NCBI GenBank assembly: GCA_032464575.1
Contig: JAWDKM010000002.1
Coordinates: 310,001-374,000, forward strand
Source of the DNA: Pontivivens sp032464575
Lineage (GTDB): Bacteria; Pseudomonadota; Alphaproteobacteria; Rhodobacterales; Rhodobacteraceae
Reading direction: 5' to 3'
DNA: 64,000 nt
Shown: positions 25,894 through 36,516 of the stretch, one piece after another
How positions within the stretch are numbered: position 1 is the stretch's first letter
Layout of the letters: the number at the start of each line of letters is the position of its first letter
The notes under the pieces: model-generated
Seen by the model: only the letters and a program-made list of their open reading frames with translations
Database searches by the model: none
What the model was told of the DNA's origin: nothing
Program-made: the position numbers and the translations under genes

Positions 25894-27106
25894 AGCCCGC
25901 GACGAGCTCCAGGTGGCTCGACCAGCGGAACTGATCGACGATGGTGACGGGGCCGAGGCGGAAGCCGTGCTCCACCAAGAGCTTGGCGTCGCGGGCGAAG
26001 GTGACGGGGTTGCAGGAGACATGGGCGAGGCAGGCGAGCCCGCTCGCGGCGATCTCGGCCACCTGCGCTTGCGCGCCCGCCCGCGGCGGGTCGATCACGG
26101 CGGCGTCGTAATCCTTGAGCTCCGAGGGCAGAAGCGGGCGGCGGAAGAGGTCGCGCGCCTTCGTGGTGACGCGCTTGAGGCCCGGCGTCTCGCGCCACGC
26201 GCGGTCGAGGGCGGCGAGCATGTCGGCGGCACTCTCCACCGCATGAACCTCCGCCGCCTCGGCGAGCGGCAGGGCAAAGGTGCCGCACCCGGCGAAGAGG
26301 TCGACGACGCGTGGGGCGGCGCCGACGATCCGGCGGACCTCGGCGACGAGGGCGGCCTCGCCCTCCGGCGTGGCCTGCAGGAAGGCGCCGGGTGGCGGGA
26401 TCACGTGGCCTCGGCCCATCCTCTGCCGCGGCGGGGCGGGCGTAGCGATTACCTCGCCGTTCCAGCTCAGCCGGGCGACATTGTGAGTGTGGATGAGACC
26501 GGTGAGCTCGACAAGTTGCGCGGGCTCAAGCGACTTCGCCTCGTCCACAGCAACGTCGGGCCCCGCCTCCGAGAGCGTGACCGATAGACGCAGGATCCCC
26601 TTGCGCGAGGCGCCGAGGCGGGTCAGCGCCTCCAGAAGCGGCCGGAGCGCGAGGAGGTCAGGATGGACCACGCGGCACTCCGGCACCTCGACCACCTGAT
26701 GGGCGGCGCGGGCGTGGAAGCCGACGGTAACGCCCTTCTTGGTGCGCTTGCCCGCGAAGGTCGCGCGGCGGCGGGAGCGCTCCGGCGAGGTCGCGATATG
26801 CGAGATGGGTGCGTGCAAGCCCTGGGCAGTCAGCGCCGTCTCCACCACCTGCCGCCGCCAGTCGGCGACCAGCGCGTCGGAGGCGTGCTGCATCACGCAG
26901 CCGCCGCACTGGCCGAAATGGGGGCATGGCGCCTTCACCCGGTCAGCAGTGGGCGTGACGACGCGCGGCGCAGCCATGCGCCCCTCCACAATCTCGCCCG
27001 CGACGACCTCACCGGGCAGGGCGCCGGGCACATGCACCGGCGCGCCGCCCACCGTGGAAACCCCGTCGCCCAGATGCCCGAGCCGCTCGATCGTAATCGT
27101 GTCCAT
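25883..27106 (-). CDS. RumA/TrmA-family RNA uracil-5-methyltransferase
   Basis: A 407-residue SAM-dependent methyltransferase that makes 5-methyluridine in rRNA or tRNA. Order: a short N-terminal TRAM-like domain (IERLGHLGDGV), an iron-sulphur cysteine cluster CPHFGQCGGC near 67-76, a central domain, and a Rossmann methyltransferase with DLFAGCGTFALPLA. It also has the family's IDPPRAGA and catalytic SCNPVTFARD near 360-372. Paralogues differ in target (23S rRNA U747 or U1939), so I give no symbol. The ATG at 27106 is the first in-frame start with the domain intact. It is divergent from the gcv operon. Confidence 0.92.
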   Translation of the reverse strand: MDTITIERLGHLGDGVSTVGGAPVHVPGALPGEVVAGEIVEGRMAAPRVVTPTADRVKAPCPHFGQCGGCVMQHASDALVADWRRQVVETALTAQGLHAPISHIATSPERSRRRATFAGKRTKKGVTVGFHARAAHQVVEVPECRVVHPDLLALRPLLEALTRLGASRKGILRLSVTLSEAGPDVAVDEAKSLEPAQLVELTGLIHTHNVARLSWNGEVIATPAPPRQRMGRGHVIPPPGAFLQATPEGEAALVAEVRRIVGAAPRVVDLFAGCGTFALPLAEAAEVHAVESAADMLAALDRAWRETPGLKRVTTKARDLFRRPLLPSELKDYDAAVIDPPRAGAQAQVAEIAASGLACLAHVSCNPVTFARDAKLLVEHGFRLGPVTIVDQFRWSSHLELVAGFTR

Positions 27107-27150
27107 GGCGGCGATGTACGGCCTAACGACCGCAGGTGCAGCAAAAAACC

Positions 27151-27178
27151 TTGCGGGACGCCGCAGCTCGGGTATGTT
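27151..27178 (+). promoter_or_regulatory. Candidate promoter of the gcv operon
   Basis: TTGCGG (27151-27156), a 16-nt spacer and TATGTT (27173-27178) form a plausible sigma-70-type promoter. A transcript would start near 27185, right at the 5' edge of the glycine riboswitch. Confidence 0.5.
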
Positions 27179-27186
27179 TCCAGTGT

Positions 27187-27345
27187 CCCGTCCGGGAGAA
27201 TGCGGCACATGCCGCTGCCGAAGGAGCAACCGCCCCGGAAACTCTCAGGCCCATGGACCGGCGGGATCAGGACTCTGGAGAGAGGCGCAGGCCGCGCCCG
27301 CCGACGGGATAACGATCTCAGGCGAACGGACAGAGGGGGCATCGC
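27187..27345 (+). promoter_or_regulatory. Tandem glycine riboswitch
   Basis: The leader contains the hallmark elements of the glycine riboswitch twice. Aptamer 1 has GGGAGA, CCGAAGGAGCAACC and ACTCTCAGGC. The linker and start of aptamer 2 read GGACTCTGGAGAG, then CCGACGGGATAACG, ATCTCAGGCG and GGACAGAGGGG. This is the known tandem arrangement in which glycine binding usually turns on gcv genes. It lies about 150 nt before the GTG start of gcvT. The 8-bp hairpin at 27344-27364 and the 21-bp inverted repeat at 27414-27475 lie between aptamers and gene; neither has a U-run, so the mode of control is not obvious. Confidence 0.93.
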
Positions 27346-27364
27346 CGCGCGACGGGCGCGCGGC
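27344..27364 (+). promoter_or_regulatory. Hairpin directly after glycine aptamer 2
   Basis: GCCGCGCG (27344-27351) pairs with CGCGCGGC (27357-27364) over a 5-nt loop, overlapping the last two bases assigned to the aptamer. Its position suits an expression platform, but no U-tract follows. Confidence 0.45.
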
Positions 27365-27413
27365 CTGATGCTGACGGGGCTGCTCATGATCGGAACTCTG
27401 CATTCTCTCTTCG

Positions 27414-27475
27414 CGAAATATCCCCGCCGGAGGCTCCCGGTGGCGATCGCAGATGCCTCCGGCGGGGATATTTCG
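27414..27475. repeat. 21-bp perfect inverted repeat before gcvT
   Basis: The left arm at 27414-27434 (starting CGAAATATCCCCGCC) is exactly complementary to the right arm at 27455-27475, with a 20-nt centre. The arms are copies of the dispersed GCCTCCGGCGGGGATATTT motif in opposite orientation. The RNA would form a very stable hairpin ending about 10 nt before the gcvT ribosome-binding site. The right arm is followed by GGGACAG, not by U residues, so it is not a classical terminator. Confidence 0.85.
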
Positions 27476-27498
27476 GGACAGATGAAGGAGGGGGCGCA

Positions 27499-28584
27499 GT
27501 GAGCGGGCTGAAGCGCACGCCGCTGGCCGATCTTCACGCACGCCTCGGCGGCAAGATGGTGCCCTTCGCCGGGTGGGAGATGCCGGTACAGTATGCGGAC
27601 GGCGTGTTGAAGGAGCACCTGCACACCCGTGCTGCCGCCGGGCTCTTCGACGTGAGCCATATGGGGCAGCTCCGGCTCATCGGCGCGGACCGCGTGGAGG
27701 CGCTGGAGCGGTTGATGCCGGTCAACGTGGCGGAGCTGAAGCCGGGACGCCAGCGCTACGGGCTGCTGACGAACCCCGCTGGCGGAATCCTCGACGATCT
27801 GATGCTCGCCAACATGGGCGACTGGATCTTCGTCGTAGTGAACGCGGCGCGGGCCGATCACGATATTCCGCACATCGCCGCCGAGACGGAGGTCGAGGTG
27901 CTCGACCGGGCGCTGATCGCACTGCAGGGACCGGCGGCGGAGGATGCGCTGGCGGCGCTGAACGGCGAAGTGCGCGACATGCGGTTCATGGACGCCCGCG
28001 TCATGCCGCTGATCGGCGGCGACTGCTTCATCACACGCTCCGGCTATACCGGGGAGGACGGGTTCGAGATCTCGGTGCCCCGCGACGAGGCGGAGGCCGT
28101 GGCCGAAGCGCTGCTGGAGCAGGAGGGTGTCGCGCCCGTCGGCCTCGGCGCGCGGGACAGCCTGCGGCTTGAGGCGGGGCTCTGCCTTTACGGCAACGAT
28201 ATCGACGAGGGCACGACGCCGGTGGAGGCGGGGCTGACCTGGGCGATCCAGAAGCGGCGGCGGGAAGAGGGCAGCTATCCGGGTGCCGACGTGATCGGAC
28301 CACAGCTTGCGACGGGGGCGGCACGGCGGCGCGTCGGCCTGCGCCCGACCGGACGGGCGCCGTTGCGGGCGGGCACGCCGCTCCATGCCGAGGAGAACGG
28401 ACCGGAGATCGGAACGATCACCTCCGGTGGGTTCGGCCCGACGGTCGGCGGCCCGATCTCCATGGGCTATGTGCCGAGCGAATTTTCACAGGCGGGCACC
28501 GGGCTATTTGCCTCGCTCAGGGGGCGCTTCGAACCGGTCACGGTCGCGCCCCTGCCCTTCGTTCCGCAGAGCTACAAGAGGTAA
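27499..28584 (+). CDS. gcvT: Glycine cleavage system T protein (aminomethyltransferase)
   Basis: A 361-residue tetrahydrofolate-dependent aminomethyltransferase, the T component that releases ammonia and makes methylene-THF from the aminomethyl-lipoyl H protein. Family landmarks are MVPFAGWEMPVQY, FDVSHMGQL, the THF-site Asp in the segment around NMGDWIFVVVNAA, RSGYTGEDGFEI and GLGARDSLRLEAGLCLYGND. Start is GTG at 27499 with a strong AAGGAGGGGG site. It heads gcvTHP under the glycine riboswitch. Confidence 0.96.
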   Translation: MSGLKRTPLADLHARLGGKMVPFAGWEMPVQYADGVLKEHLHTRAAAGLFDVSHMGQLRLIGADRVEALERLMPVNVAELKPGRQRYGLLTNPAGGILDDLMLANMGDWIFVVVNAARADHDIPHIAAETEVEVLDRALIALQGPAAEDALAALNGEVRDMRFMDARVMPLIGGDCFITRSGYTGEDGFEISVPRDEAEAVAEALLEQEGVAPVGLGARDSLRLEAGLCLYGNDIDEGTTPVEAGLTWAIQKRRREEGSYPGADVIGPQLATGAARRRVGLRPTGRAPLRAGTPLHAEENGPEIGTITSGGFGPTVGGPISMGYVPSEFSQAGTGLFASLRGRFEPVTVAPLPFVPQSYKR

Positions 28585-28587
28585 GAC

Positions 28588-28953
28588 ATGGCGCTGAAAT
28601 TCACCGAAGAGCACGAGTGGCTGAAGGTCGACGGCGACGAGGTCATCGTCGGCATCACGGAGCATGCGCAGAGCCAGCTCGGCGATCTCGTCTTCGTGGA
28701 GCTGCCCGAGCCCGGCACCAAGGTGGAGAAGGACGACGAGATCGTGGTGATCGAGAGCGTGAAGGCCGCCTCCGACATCATGGCACCGCTGGACGGGGAG
28801 ATCACGGCCGTGAACGACAAGATCGTGGAGACGCCCTCGCTGGTGAACGAGGATCCGATGGAGGAAGGCTGGTTCTTCCGCATGTCGCTGAAGGATCCGT
28901 CGGAGCTCGACGGGCTGATGGACGAGGACGCCTACAAGGCCTTCGTGGGCTGA
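28588..28953 (+). CDS. gcvH: Glycine cleavage system H protein
   Basis: A 121-residue lipoyl carrier protein that shuttles the aminomethyl group between the P, T and L components. The lipoylated residue is Lys59 in VIESVKAASD, the invariant H-protein motif. It begins 3 nt after gcvT. Length is a little below the usual 125-130 and the fold is complete. Confidence 0.97.
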   Translation: MALKFTEEHEWLKVDGDEVIVGITEHAQSQLGDLVFVELPEPGTKVEKDDEIVVIESVKAASDIMAPLDGEITAVNDKIVETPSLVNEDPMEEGWFFRMSLKDPSELDGLMDEDAYKAFVG

Positions 28954-28964
28954 GAGTTGGGACC

Positions 28965-29032
28965 GTCCCGGGCGGCGGACCCGGGACCTTTTGGGACCGA
29001 ACGGTCCCGGACCAGCGTCCGGGACCGTTCGG
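28965..29032 (+). promoter_or_regulatory. Two perfect hairpins between gcvH and gcvP
   Basis: Hairpin 1 is GTCCCGGG (28965-28972) with CCCGGGAC (28980-28987). Hairpin 2 has a 16-bp perfect stem, CCGAACGGTCCCGGAC (28997-29012) with its complement at 29017-29032 over a CAGC loop. Hairpin 2 ends at the first bases of the GGGAGAGG ribosome-binding site of gcvP. Both arms reuse the word GGGACCG. Possible roles are to limit gcvP translation, to protect the gcvTH part of the mRNA, or to act as a processing site. Confidence 0.7.
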
Positions 29033-29047
29033 GAGAGGATGAGAGTG

Positions 29048-31885
<2,838 letters not shown>

Positions 31886-31978
31886 CGCGGAAACGAATTG
31901 GTCTACCTGAAGGTTGAATACCCGTCGGCGCGCCCGTGTTCAGGCGCGACGTCGCCGTTTGACCGAAGGAGACCGGAG

Positions 31979-32449
31979 ATGAAAGACACCGCCCACGCAC
32001 TGAGCGCCAATCAGAAAGCCGCCGTGACCGAGGGCCTGCACAACGCCCTCGCGGACGTGTCCATCGTCACCAAGAAGGCGCAGTTCTACCATTGGAACGT
32101 GACCGGGATGGCGTTCGGCTCGCTGCATGCGCTGTTCGAGGAGATCTACACCGATCACTTCGCCGCGCAGGACGAGATCGCGGAGCGGATCCGCGCGCTC
32201 GGCGCCTATACCGAAGGCAGCTACGCGCAGGCCATCGAACGCTCCGACATCGAGGAGGCGACAGCCGTGATCCCGGCCGAGAAGATGGTCGAGGATATGG
32301 CAGTCTCCCAGGAAGCGATCTCCGCCTCGCTCAAGAGCCTTGCCGAGACCGCAACCGATCAGGGCGACGACCTGACCGAGGATCTCGCCATCGGGCGGGC
32401 GCAGGCGCATGAGAAGTTCGCCTGGATGTTGCGCGCCCACCTGGGCTGA
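31979..32449 (+). CDS. dps: Dps-family ferritin-like DNA protection protein
   Basis: A 156-residue Dps protein that forms a dodecamer, oxidises Fe(II) with peroxide and stores iron. The inter-subunit ferroxidase ligands are visible in FYHWNVTG (His) and DHFAAQDEIAERIRALG (Asp and Glu). The N-terminus has one Lys only, so DNA binding by a basic tail is uncertain. AAGGAG precedes the ATG. A strong terminator follows. It is transcribed apart from gcvP, with a 93-nt gap. Confidence 0.95.
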   Translation: MKDTAHALSANQKAAVTEGLHNALADVSIVTKKAQFYHWNVTGMAFGSLHALFEEIYTDHFAAQDEIAERIRALGAYTEGSYAQAIERSDIEEATAVIPAEKMVEDMAVSQEAISASLKSLAETATDQGDDLTEDLAIGRAQAHEKFAWMLRAHLG

Positions 32450-32465
32450 TATCGCAGACCGTAGG

Positions 32466-32501
32466 AAGAGGGCCCGGCGCGGGGATGCGCCGGGCCCTCT
32501 T
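32466..32501. terminator. Bidirectional terminator after dps
   Basis: A 15-bp perfect stem (32466-32480 with 32487-32501, AAGAGGGCCCGGCGC and its complement) with a 6-nt loop, ending in CTCTTGCTT. It stands between dps and the convergent copper-chaperone gene and has an A-rich side and a T-rich side. Confidence 0.85.
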
Positions 32502-32518
32502 GCTTCAGGCGTCACGCC

Positions 32519-33037
32519 TCAGTGGTCGTGGCCGCCGTGCTCGTCATCACCGTGGTCCGTTTCGCCACCGCCATGGCCGCTGTGATCCATGCCGCCGGCG
32601 CGGTTCTCGGCTGCGAAGTCGACGATGATCTCGCCCGCGTTCTCGAAGACCAGGGTAACGGGGTAGCTCTCCCCCTCCAGCAACTGGTTTTCGAGCCCCA
32701 TGAACATCACGTGGAAGCTGCCGGGGCGCAGTTCGACCGTCTCACCGGCGGGGATCGGGATGCCGCCCTCGACCTCGCGCATACGCATGACGCCGTCGTC
32801 GTCCTCGGTCAGGTGCAGTTCGAGCCGCGCGGCGATGTCGGAGCGGGCCTCGATCAGCGTGTCGTCGGTCTCGCCCTCGTTGGTGATGCTCAGGAAGCCA
32901 CCGGAGGCGCGGGCGACCGTCGTGGTCGCGCGGGCCCAGGGATGGTCGAGTTTCAGATCGCCCAGTTCGTAGTCGTGCGGCAGGGCGGGCGTGGCGAGCA
33001 TGGCTGCCAGCGCCACGGCGGAAAGAATGCGCTTCAT
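32519..33037 (-). CDS. Periplasmic copper chaperone PCu(A)C
   Basis: A 172-residue secreted protein of the PCu(A)C family, which delivers Cu(I) to cytochrome oxidase in the periplasm. The signal peptide is MKRILSAVALAAMLATPALP. The domain has the family's HPWARAT, a Met/His site around HLTEDDDGVMRMREVEGG and PGSFHVMFMGLENQL. The tail is very rich in His, Gly and Asp (HGGGETDHGDDEHGGHDH) and looks like an extra metal-binding tail. The gene follows the small Cys-containing secreted protein by 37 nt, so both are probably one copper unit. Confidence 0.93.
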   Translation of the reverse strand: MKRILSAVALAAMLATPALPHDYELGDLKLDHPWARATTTVARASGGFLSITNEGETDDTLIEARSDIAARLELHLTEDDDGVMRMREVEGGIPIPAGETVELRPGSFHVMFMGLENQLLEGESYPVTLVFENAGEIIVDFAAENRAGGMDHSGHGGGETDHGDDEHGGHDH

Positions 33038-33074
33038 GGAGGATATCCTGTTCTGACGTGTGGAAGTCGGGATG

Positions 33075-33425
33075 TCAGAACCGGTGGGGCGGCCCCCTGC
33101 CTTGTGGCAGCCTGACGTCGGCGCGGGCGTGGATCGCGTCCGCGCGGATCGGCAGTCCATTGAGCGCCGACGGTGTGGCCGGGAGGACCGAACCGGCGTT
33201 CCGGGCCGCAGGAACCGCGGCCATCGCGGCGCAGGCCTCGCAATCGAGATGGTCTGTCCCCTCCTCCGCCGAGCTGCACAGGGCGTGCAGCGTGCCGTCG
33301 GGCGCCTCGACGAATGTTGGATGATGGTCCGATGCGACCGCCTGTGACTGCACGGCGCCTGCCATCCCCAGCACGAGCGTGAGCAGGGAGGAGACGGCCA
33401 GCCGTGTGCATGTGCGCCAGGACAT
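33075..33425 (-). CDS. Small secreted Cys-containing protein (DUF2946-like)
   Basis: A 116-residue protein with an N-terminal signal or membrane segment (about 8-27) and a CSSAEEGTDHLDCEAC stretch followed by an Ala-rich region. It resembles the DUF2946 proteins found beside copper genes in proteobacteria, where Cys/His residues may bind copper; the match is by pattern and context only. It lies just upstream of the PCu(A)C gene on the same strand and is divergent from the permease gene, with only 29 nt between the two starts. Confidence 0.7.
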   Translation of the reverse strand: MSWRTCTRLAVSSLLTLVLGMAGAVQSQAVASDHHPTFVEAPDGTLHALCSSAEEGTDHLDCEACAAMAAVPAARNAGSVLPATPSALNGLPIRADAIHARADVRLPQGRGPPHRF

Positions 33426-33454
33426 GACATGCTATATGCATTGCTAGCGTTGGC

Positions 33455-34585
33455 ATGGCAACGCAGTGCCGGAAAGGTCAATCATTGCGCGACGATCAGG
33501 AACATCAGGGCACGTTTCCAGAACTGCCTCCGATAGATGCGAAGAGCTCGCGCGCCGTGGACCTGGGCGCGAAGATCGCGATGATGCTGATCGCCGTGAT
33601 CGTGCTTTTCATGGCGCTGGAGGCGGCGTTCGTGATCCTGGCCCCCATCAGTCTGGGCATCGTGCTGTCGCTCGTGCTGGGGCCGCTTGCCGCGAACCTG
33701 GAGCGTCGCGGACTGAAGCCGTTCCTTGTCGCAGCGCTGCTCACGATCCTGACGGCGGTCTCGCTCGCCGCGATCGTGGCGGGGATCATCCTGCCGATCC
33801 GCGACTGGATCGCCCGGTCGCCCGACATCTGGTACCGCCTGCGCGAGCTCGGGGCGCTGTTCGAGGCGCAGCTGGCGGGGATCGAGCGTGCGGCCGAACA
33901 GGTGGGCGAGGCGATCGGAGGCACGACCGCCGATCTGGACCTGCGGCAGGGGGCCGATCCGCTGACGTCCGTCCTGCCGGCGCTGAAGCTCGCACCGATG
34001 CTGATCGGCCAGCTCCTGATCTTCCATGTGACGATCTACTTCTTCGTCGCCACGCGGGCGGAGATCCGCGAATACGTGCTGTCCTTTTGCCTTTCACGGC
34101 GGGCGCGGTGGCGGGTGGCCCGGATCTTCCGCGATATCGAGCGGGGGATCTCGCACTACTTCGCGACGATCGCGGTCATCAATTGCGGGCTGGGGTTGGT
34201 CACGGCGGCGATTTGCTGGAGCTTCGGGATGCCCAATCCGCTGGTCTGGGGCGGGCTGGCGGCGGTGCTGAACTTCGTGCCGTATCTCGGGCCGGCGCTG
34301 ATGACGGCGATCCTGTTTTCGGTCGGACTGATCACCTTCGATCCGGTGCTGACAGCGGCGCTGATGGCGCTGAGCTACGTGGCGGCGAACCTGTTCGAAG
34401 GGCAATTCCTCACCCCCTCGCTGGTCGGGCGGCGGCTGGTGCTGAACCCGCTTCTGGTGTTCTGCGCGCTGAGCTTCTGGCTGTGGCTGTGGGGCGCGGC
34501 GGGCGCATTCCTCGCCACGCCCATGCTTCTGGCGGGAAAGGTCGTGCTGCGGCACCTGACGCCGCAGCACGTGGAACGCTTCTAG
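33455..34585 (+). CDS. AI-2E family transporter (PerM-like permease)
   Basis: A 376-residue membrane protein with about seven to eight helices, of the family once named for autoinducer-2 export and now including Na+/H+ antiporter-like and general export members. Typical segments are LNFVPYLGPALMTAIL and NLFEGQFLTPSLVGRRLVLNPL. The first 35 residues are a cytoplasmic tail. Its TAG stop shares the palindrome CTAG with the stop of the convergent holin-like gene. Substrate unknown. Confidence 0.92.
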   Translation: MATQCRKGQSLRDDQEHQGTFPELPPIDAKSSRAVDLGAKIAMMLIAVIVLFMALEAAFVILAPISLGIVLSLVLGPLAANLERRGLKPFLVAALLTILTAVSLAAIVAGIILPIRDWIARSPDIWYRLRELGALFEAQLAGIERAAEQVGEAIGGTTADLDLRQGADPLTSVLPALKLAPMLIGQLLIFHVTIYFFVATRAEIREYVLSFCLSRRARWRVARIFRDIERGISHYFATIAVINCGLGLVTAAICWSFGMPNPLVWGGLAAVLNFVPYLGPALMTAILFSVGLITFDPVLTAALMALSYVAANLFEGQFLTPSLVGRRLVLNPLLVFCALSFWLWLWGAAGAFLATPMLLAGKVVLRHLTPQHVERF

Positions 34586-34932
34586 CGCCGGGTGCCGCGC
34601 CCGATCTGGGCGCCCACGATGAAGGCCTCGACGAGTTGCGCAGTGAGCGCCGATCCGGCGAGAGCCGGGGTCGCCGCGACGGGCGGCGGGGTGACGCGGA
34701 CCTTGCGGCGTCGGCCGAAAAGCAGGACCAGTATGCCGAGCACGAACAACGTCCCCGCCACGATGGCGCAGGCCGTGATCGCGCCATAGAGCCCGATCAG
34801 CCAGATCAGGCCCGCCGCGACGCCGAACCCGAGCGCGCCGACGAAGAGGATGCCGGCGATGACCCCGCTGACGACGCGCTTTCGCAGGTAGGCCGCCTGG
34901 GCCGAGAGGCCCGTCAGAGCCGTCGTCAGCAT
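34582..34932 (-). CDS. Holin-like small membrane protein
   Basis: A 116-residue protein with two strong membrane helices (about 20-43 and 50-72), then a basic GRRRK cap and a Pro/Ala-rich tail. It has the layout of the phage-holin-like (superfamily III) proteins found beside YqjD-type genes in bacteria; no lysis role is implied. It begins 1 nt after the stop of the DUF883-like gene, so the two are an operon of envelope-associated proteins. Confidence 0.75.
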   Translation of the reverse strand: MLTTALTGLSAQAAYLRKRVVSGVIAGILFVGALGFGVAAGLIWLIGLYGAITACAIVAGTLFVLGILVLLFGRRRKVRVTPPPVAATPALAGSALTAQLVEAFIVGAQIGRGTRR

Positions 34933-34933
34933 C

Positions 34934-35272
34934 CTACTTCCGGCCTTGCATCAGACCGAAGAGCAGGCCAAGCCCCGCCGCGACGGCCAGCGCGGTCAGC
35001 GGACGCTCGCGCACCGTACGCTCGGCATCGGCGGTCAGGCGTCCGATTTCGTCCTGCGCGCGGTTGGCGGCCTCCTCGCCACGCAGCTTGAGGAGCTGGG
35101 CGCGGGCGTGCAGATCCTCCATCGTCTCGTCGGTGCGCTGCTTGCCGAGCTCCAGCAGCGTGTCGCTGAGGCGGGAGATGTCGGCCTTCAGCGTCTCGAC
35201 CTCGCGCTGGAGGTCCTGCGCGTCCTTGCCGGTCTTAACCGGGGTGCCGTTCGTCGAACTGGGGGTTGCCAT
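34934..35272 (-). CDS. YqjD/ElaB (DUF883)-like protein
   Basis: A 112-residue tail-anchored-type protein: a long amphipathic helix with heptad character (about 18-85), then a C-terminal membrane helix LTALAVAAGLGLLFGLMQG. Enterobacterial relatives bind ribosomes at the inner membrane in stationary phase; whether this holds here is unknown. It ends 1 nt before the holin-like gene. Confidence 0.85.
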   Translation of the reverse strand: MATPSSTNGTPVKTGKDAQDLQREVETLKADISRLSDTLLELGKQRTDETMEDLHARAQLLKLRGEEAANRAQDEIGRLTADAERTVRERPLTALAVAAGLGLLFGLMQGRK

Positions 35273-35334
35273 CGGGGGTCTCCTTCAGGTGGAACACACC
35301 CCATCAACCCCTTGCGACGACAGCCGGTTCCGCT

Positions 35335-36483
35335 TCAGAGCGGCAGGCCGGCATAGTTCTCCACCAGGGCCTGGCGGGCGGCGGCGCTTTCGCTCAGGAC
35401 CATCAGCTCGCTTTCCTGCATCCGCTGGTCGAAATCGGACTGGTCGGGGAAGCGGTGCATGGTCGTCGTGAACCACCAGGAGAAGCGCACGGCCTTCCAG
35501 ACGCGGGCGAGCGCGCGGGCCGAGTACTGCTCCAGCCCGCTGCGGTCGCCGGACTGGGCGGCGATGATCCCCTCGGCGAGGTACTGGACGTCGGACATGG
35601 CGAGGTTGAGACCCTTCGCGCCCGTGGGCGGCACGATGTGGGCGGCGTCGCCGCAAAGGTAGAGCGGCCCGTACTGCATCGGTTCGGCGACGAAGCTGCG
35701 CAGGGGGGCGACGGATTTCTCGATACTCGGACCGGTGACGAGCCTGTCTGCCGCGTCTGCGGGCAGGCGGCGGCGCAGTTCGTCCCAGAAGGCGTCGTCG
35801 GACCACTCGGCCGGATCCTCGCTGGCCGCTACCTGGATGTAGTAGCGCGACAGCATCTCGTTGCGCATGGAGGCAAGCGCAAAGCCGCGCGGATGGTTCG
35901 CATAGATCAGCTCCTCGGCCACCGGCGGCGTCTCGCTCAGCACGCCGAGCCAGCCGAACGGATAGACCCGCTCGAAGAGCTTGATGCGGTCCGCGGGGAT
36001 CGCCCGGCGGCTGACGCCATGATAGCCGTCGCAGCCCGCGATCAGTTCGCACGTGATCTCGTGCCGCTGGCCGCCCTGGGTGAAGGTCGCACCCGGGCCA
36101 TCGAAGTCGAGCGCGATGTCGGAGACTTCATGCAGGATCGTCACCGCGTCCGCGTCGGAGCCGTCGTAGAGATCCTTCGTCACCTCGGTCTGGCCGTAGA
36201 CCATCACGGGCCGATCTCCGAAATCGATCCGATGGCGGTGGCCCTTCCACGCCAGCTCGAGCCCGTGATGGACGTACCCTTCCGCCTGCATCCGCTCACC
36301 GAGGCCGGTGCGGGCGAGCAGGTCCACCGCCTGCTGCTCCAGCACGCCGGCGCGGATGCGGGACAGGACGTGGCCCCGGCTCTGGCGTTCGAGGATGACG
36401 GACGAGATACCGGCCTGCGACAGCAGGCGAGAAAGCATGAGGCCCGAAGGCCCGCCGCCGATGATGAGGACCTGTGTTTTCAT
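35335..36483 (-). CDS. pobA: 4-hydroxybenzoate 3-monooxygenase
   Basis: A 382-residue FAD flavoprotein hydroxylase that turns 4-hydroxybenzoate into protocatechuate with NADPH and oxygen. Motifs: FAD-binding IIGGGPSGLMLSRLL at the N-terminus, the family's AGCDGYHGVSR, and CGDAAHIVPPTGAKGLNLA near 284-302. Length is near the family's 390. The ATG at 36483 has no good ribosome-binding site, and TATGCT lies 12-7 nt before it, so the mRNA may be leaderless. It is divergent from the AraC-type regulator gene. Confidence 0.95.
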   Translation of the reverse strand: MKTQVLIIGGGPSGLMLSRLLSQAGISSVILERQSRGHVLSRIRAGVLEQQAVDLLARTGLGERMQAEGYVHHGLELAWKGHRHRIDFGDRPVMVYGQTEVTKDLYDGSDADAVTILHEVSDIALDFDGPGATFTQGGQRHEITCELIAGCDGYHGVSRRAIPADRIKLFERVYPFGWLGVLSETPPVAEELIYANHPRGFALASMRNEMLSRYYIQVAASEDPAEWSDDAFWDELRRRLPADAADRLVTGPSIEKSVAPLRSFVAEPMQYGPLYLCGDAAHIVPPTGAKGLNLAMSDVQYLAEGIIAAQSGDRSGLEQYSARALARVWKAVRFSWWFTTTMHRFPDQSDFDQRMQESELMVLSESAAARQALVENYAGLPL

Positions 36484-36487
36484 GATC

Positions 36488-36515
36488 CAAGCATAGGCGC
36501 GGTCCCCTAAGCTTG
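36488..36515. promoter_or_regulatory. Candidate PobR operator between pobA and pobR
   Basis: CAAGCATAGG (36488-36497) and CCTAAGCTTG (36506-36515) form an inverted repeat with one mismatch in ten and an 8-nt centre. It fills the 33-nt gap between the divergent starts and overlaps the pobA -10-like TATGCT, so a protein bound here would touch both promoters. Confidence 0.55.
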
Positions 36516-36516
36516 A

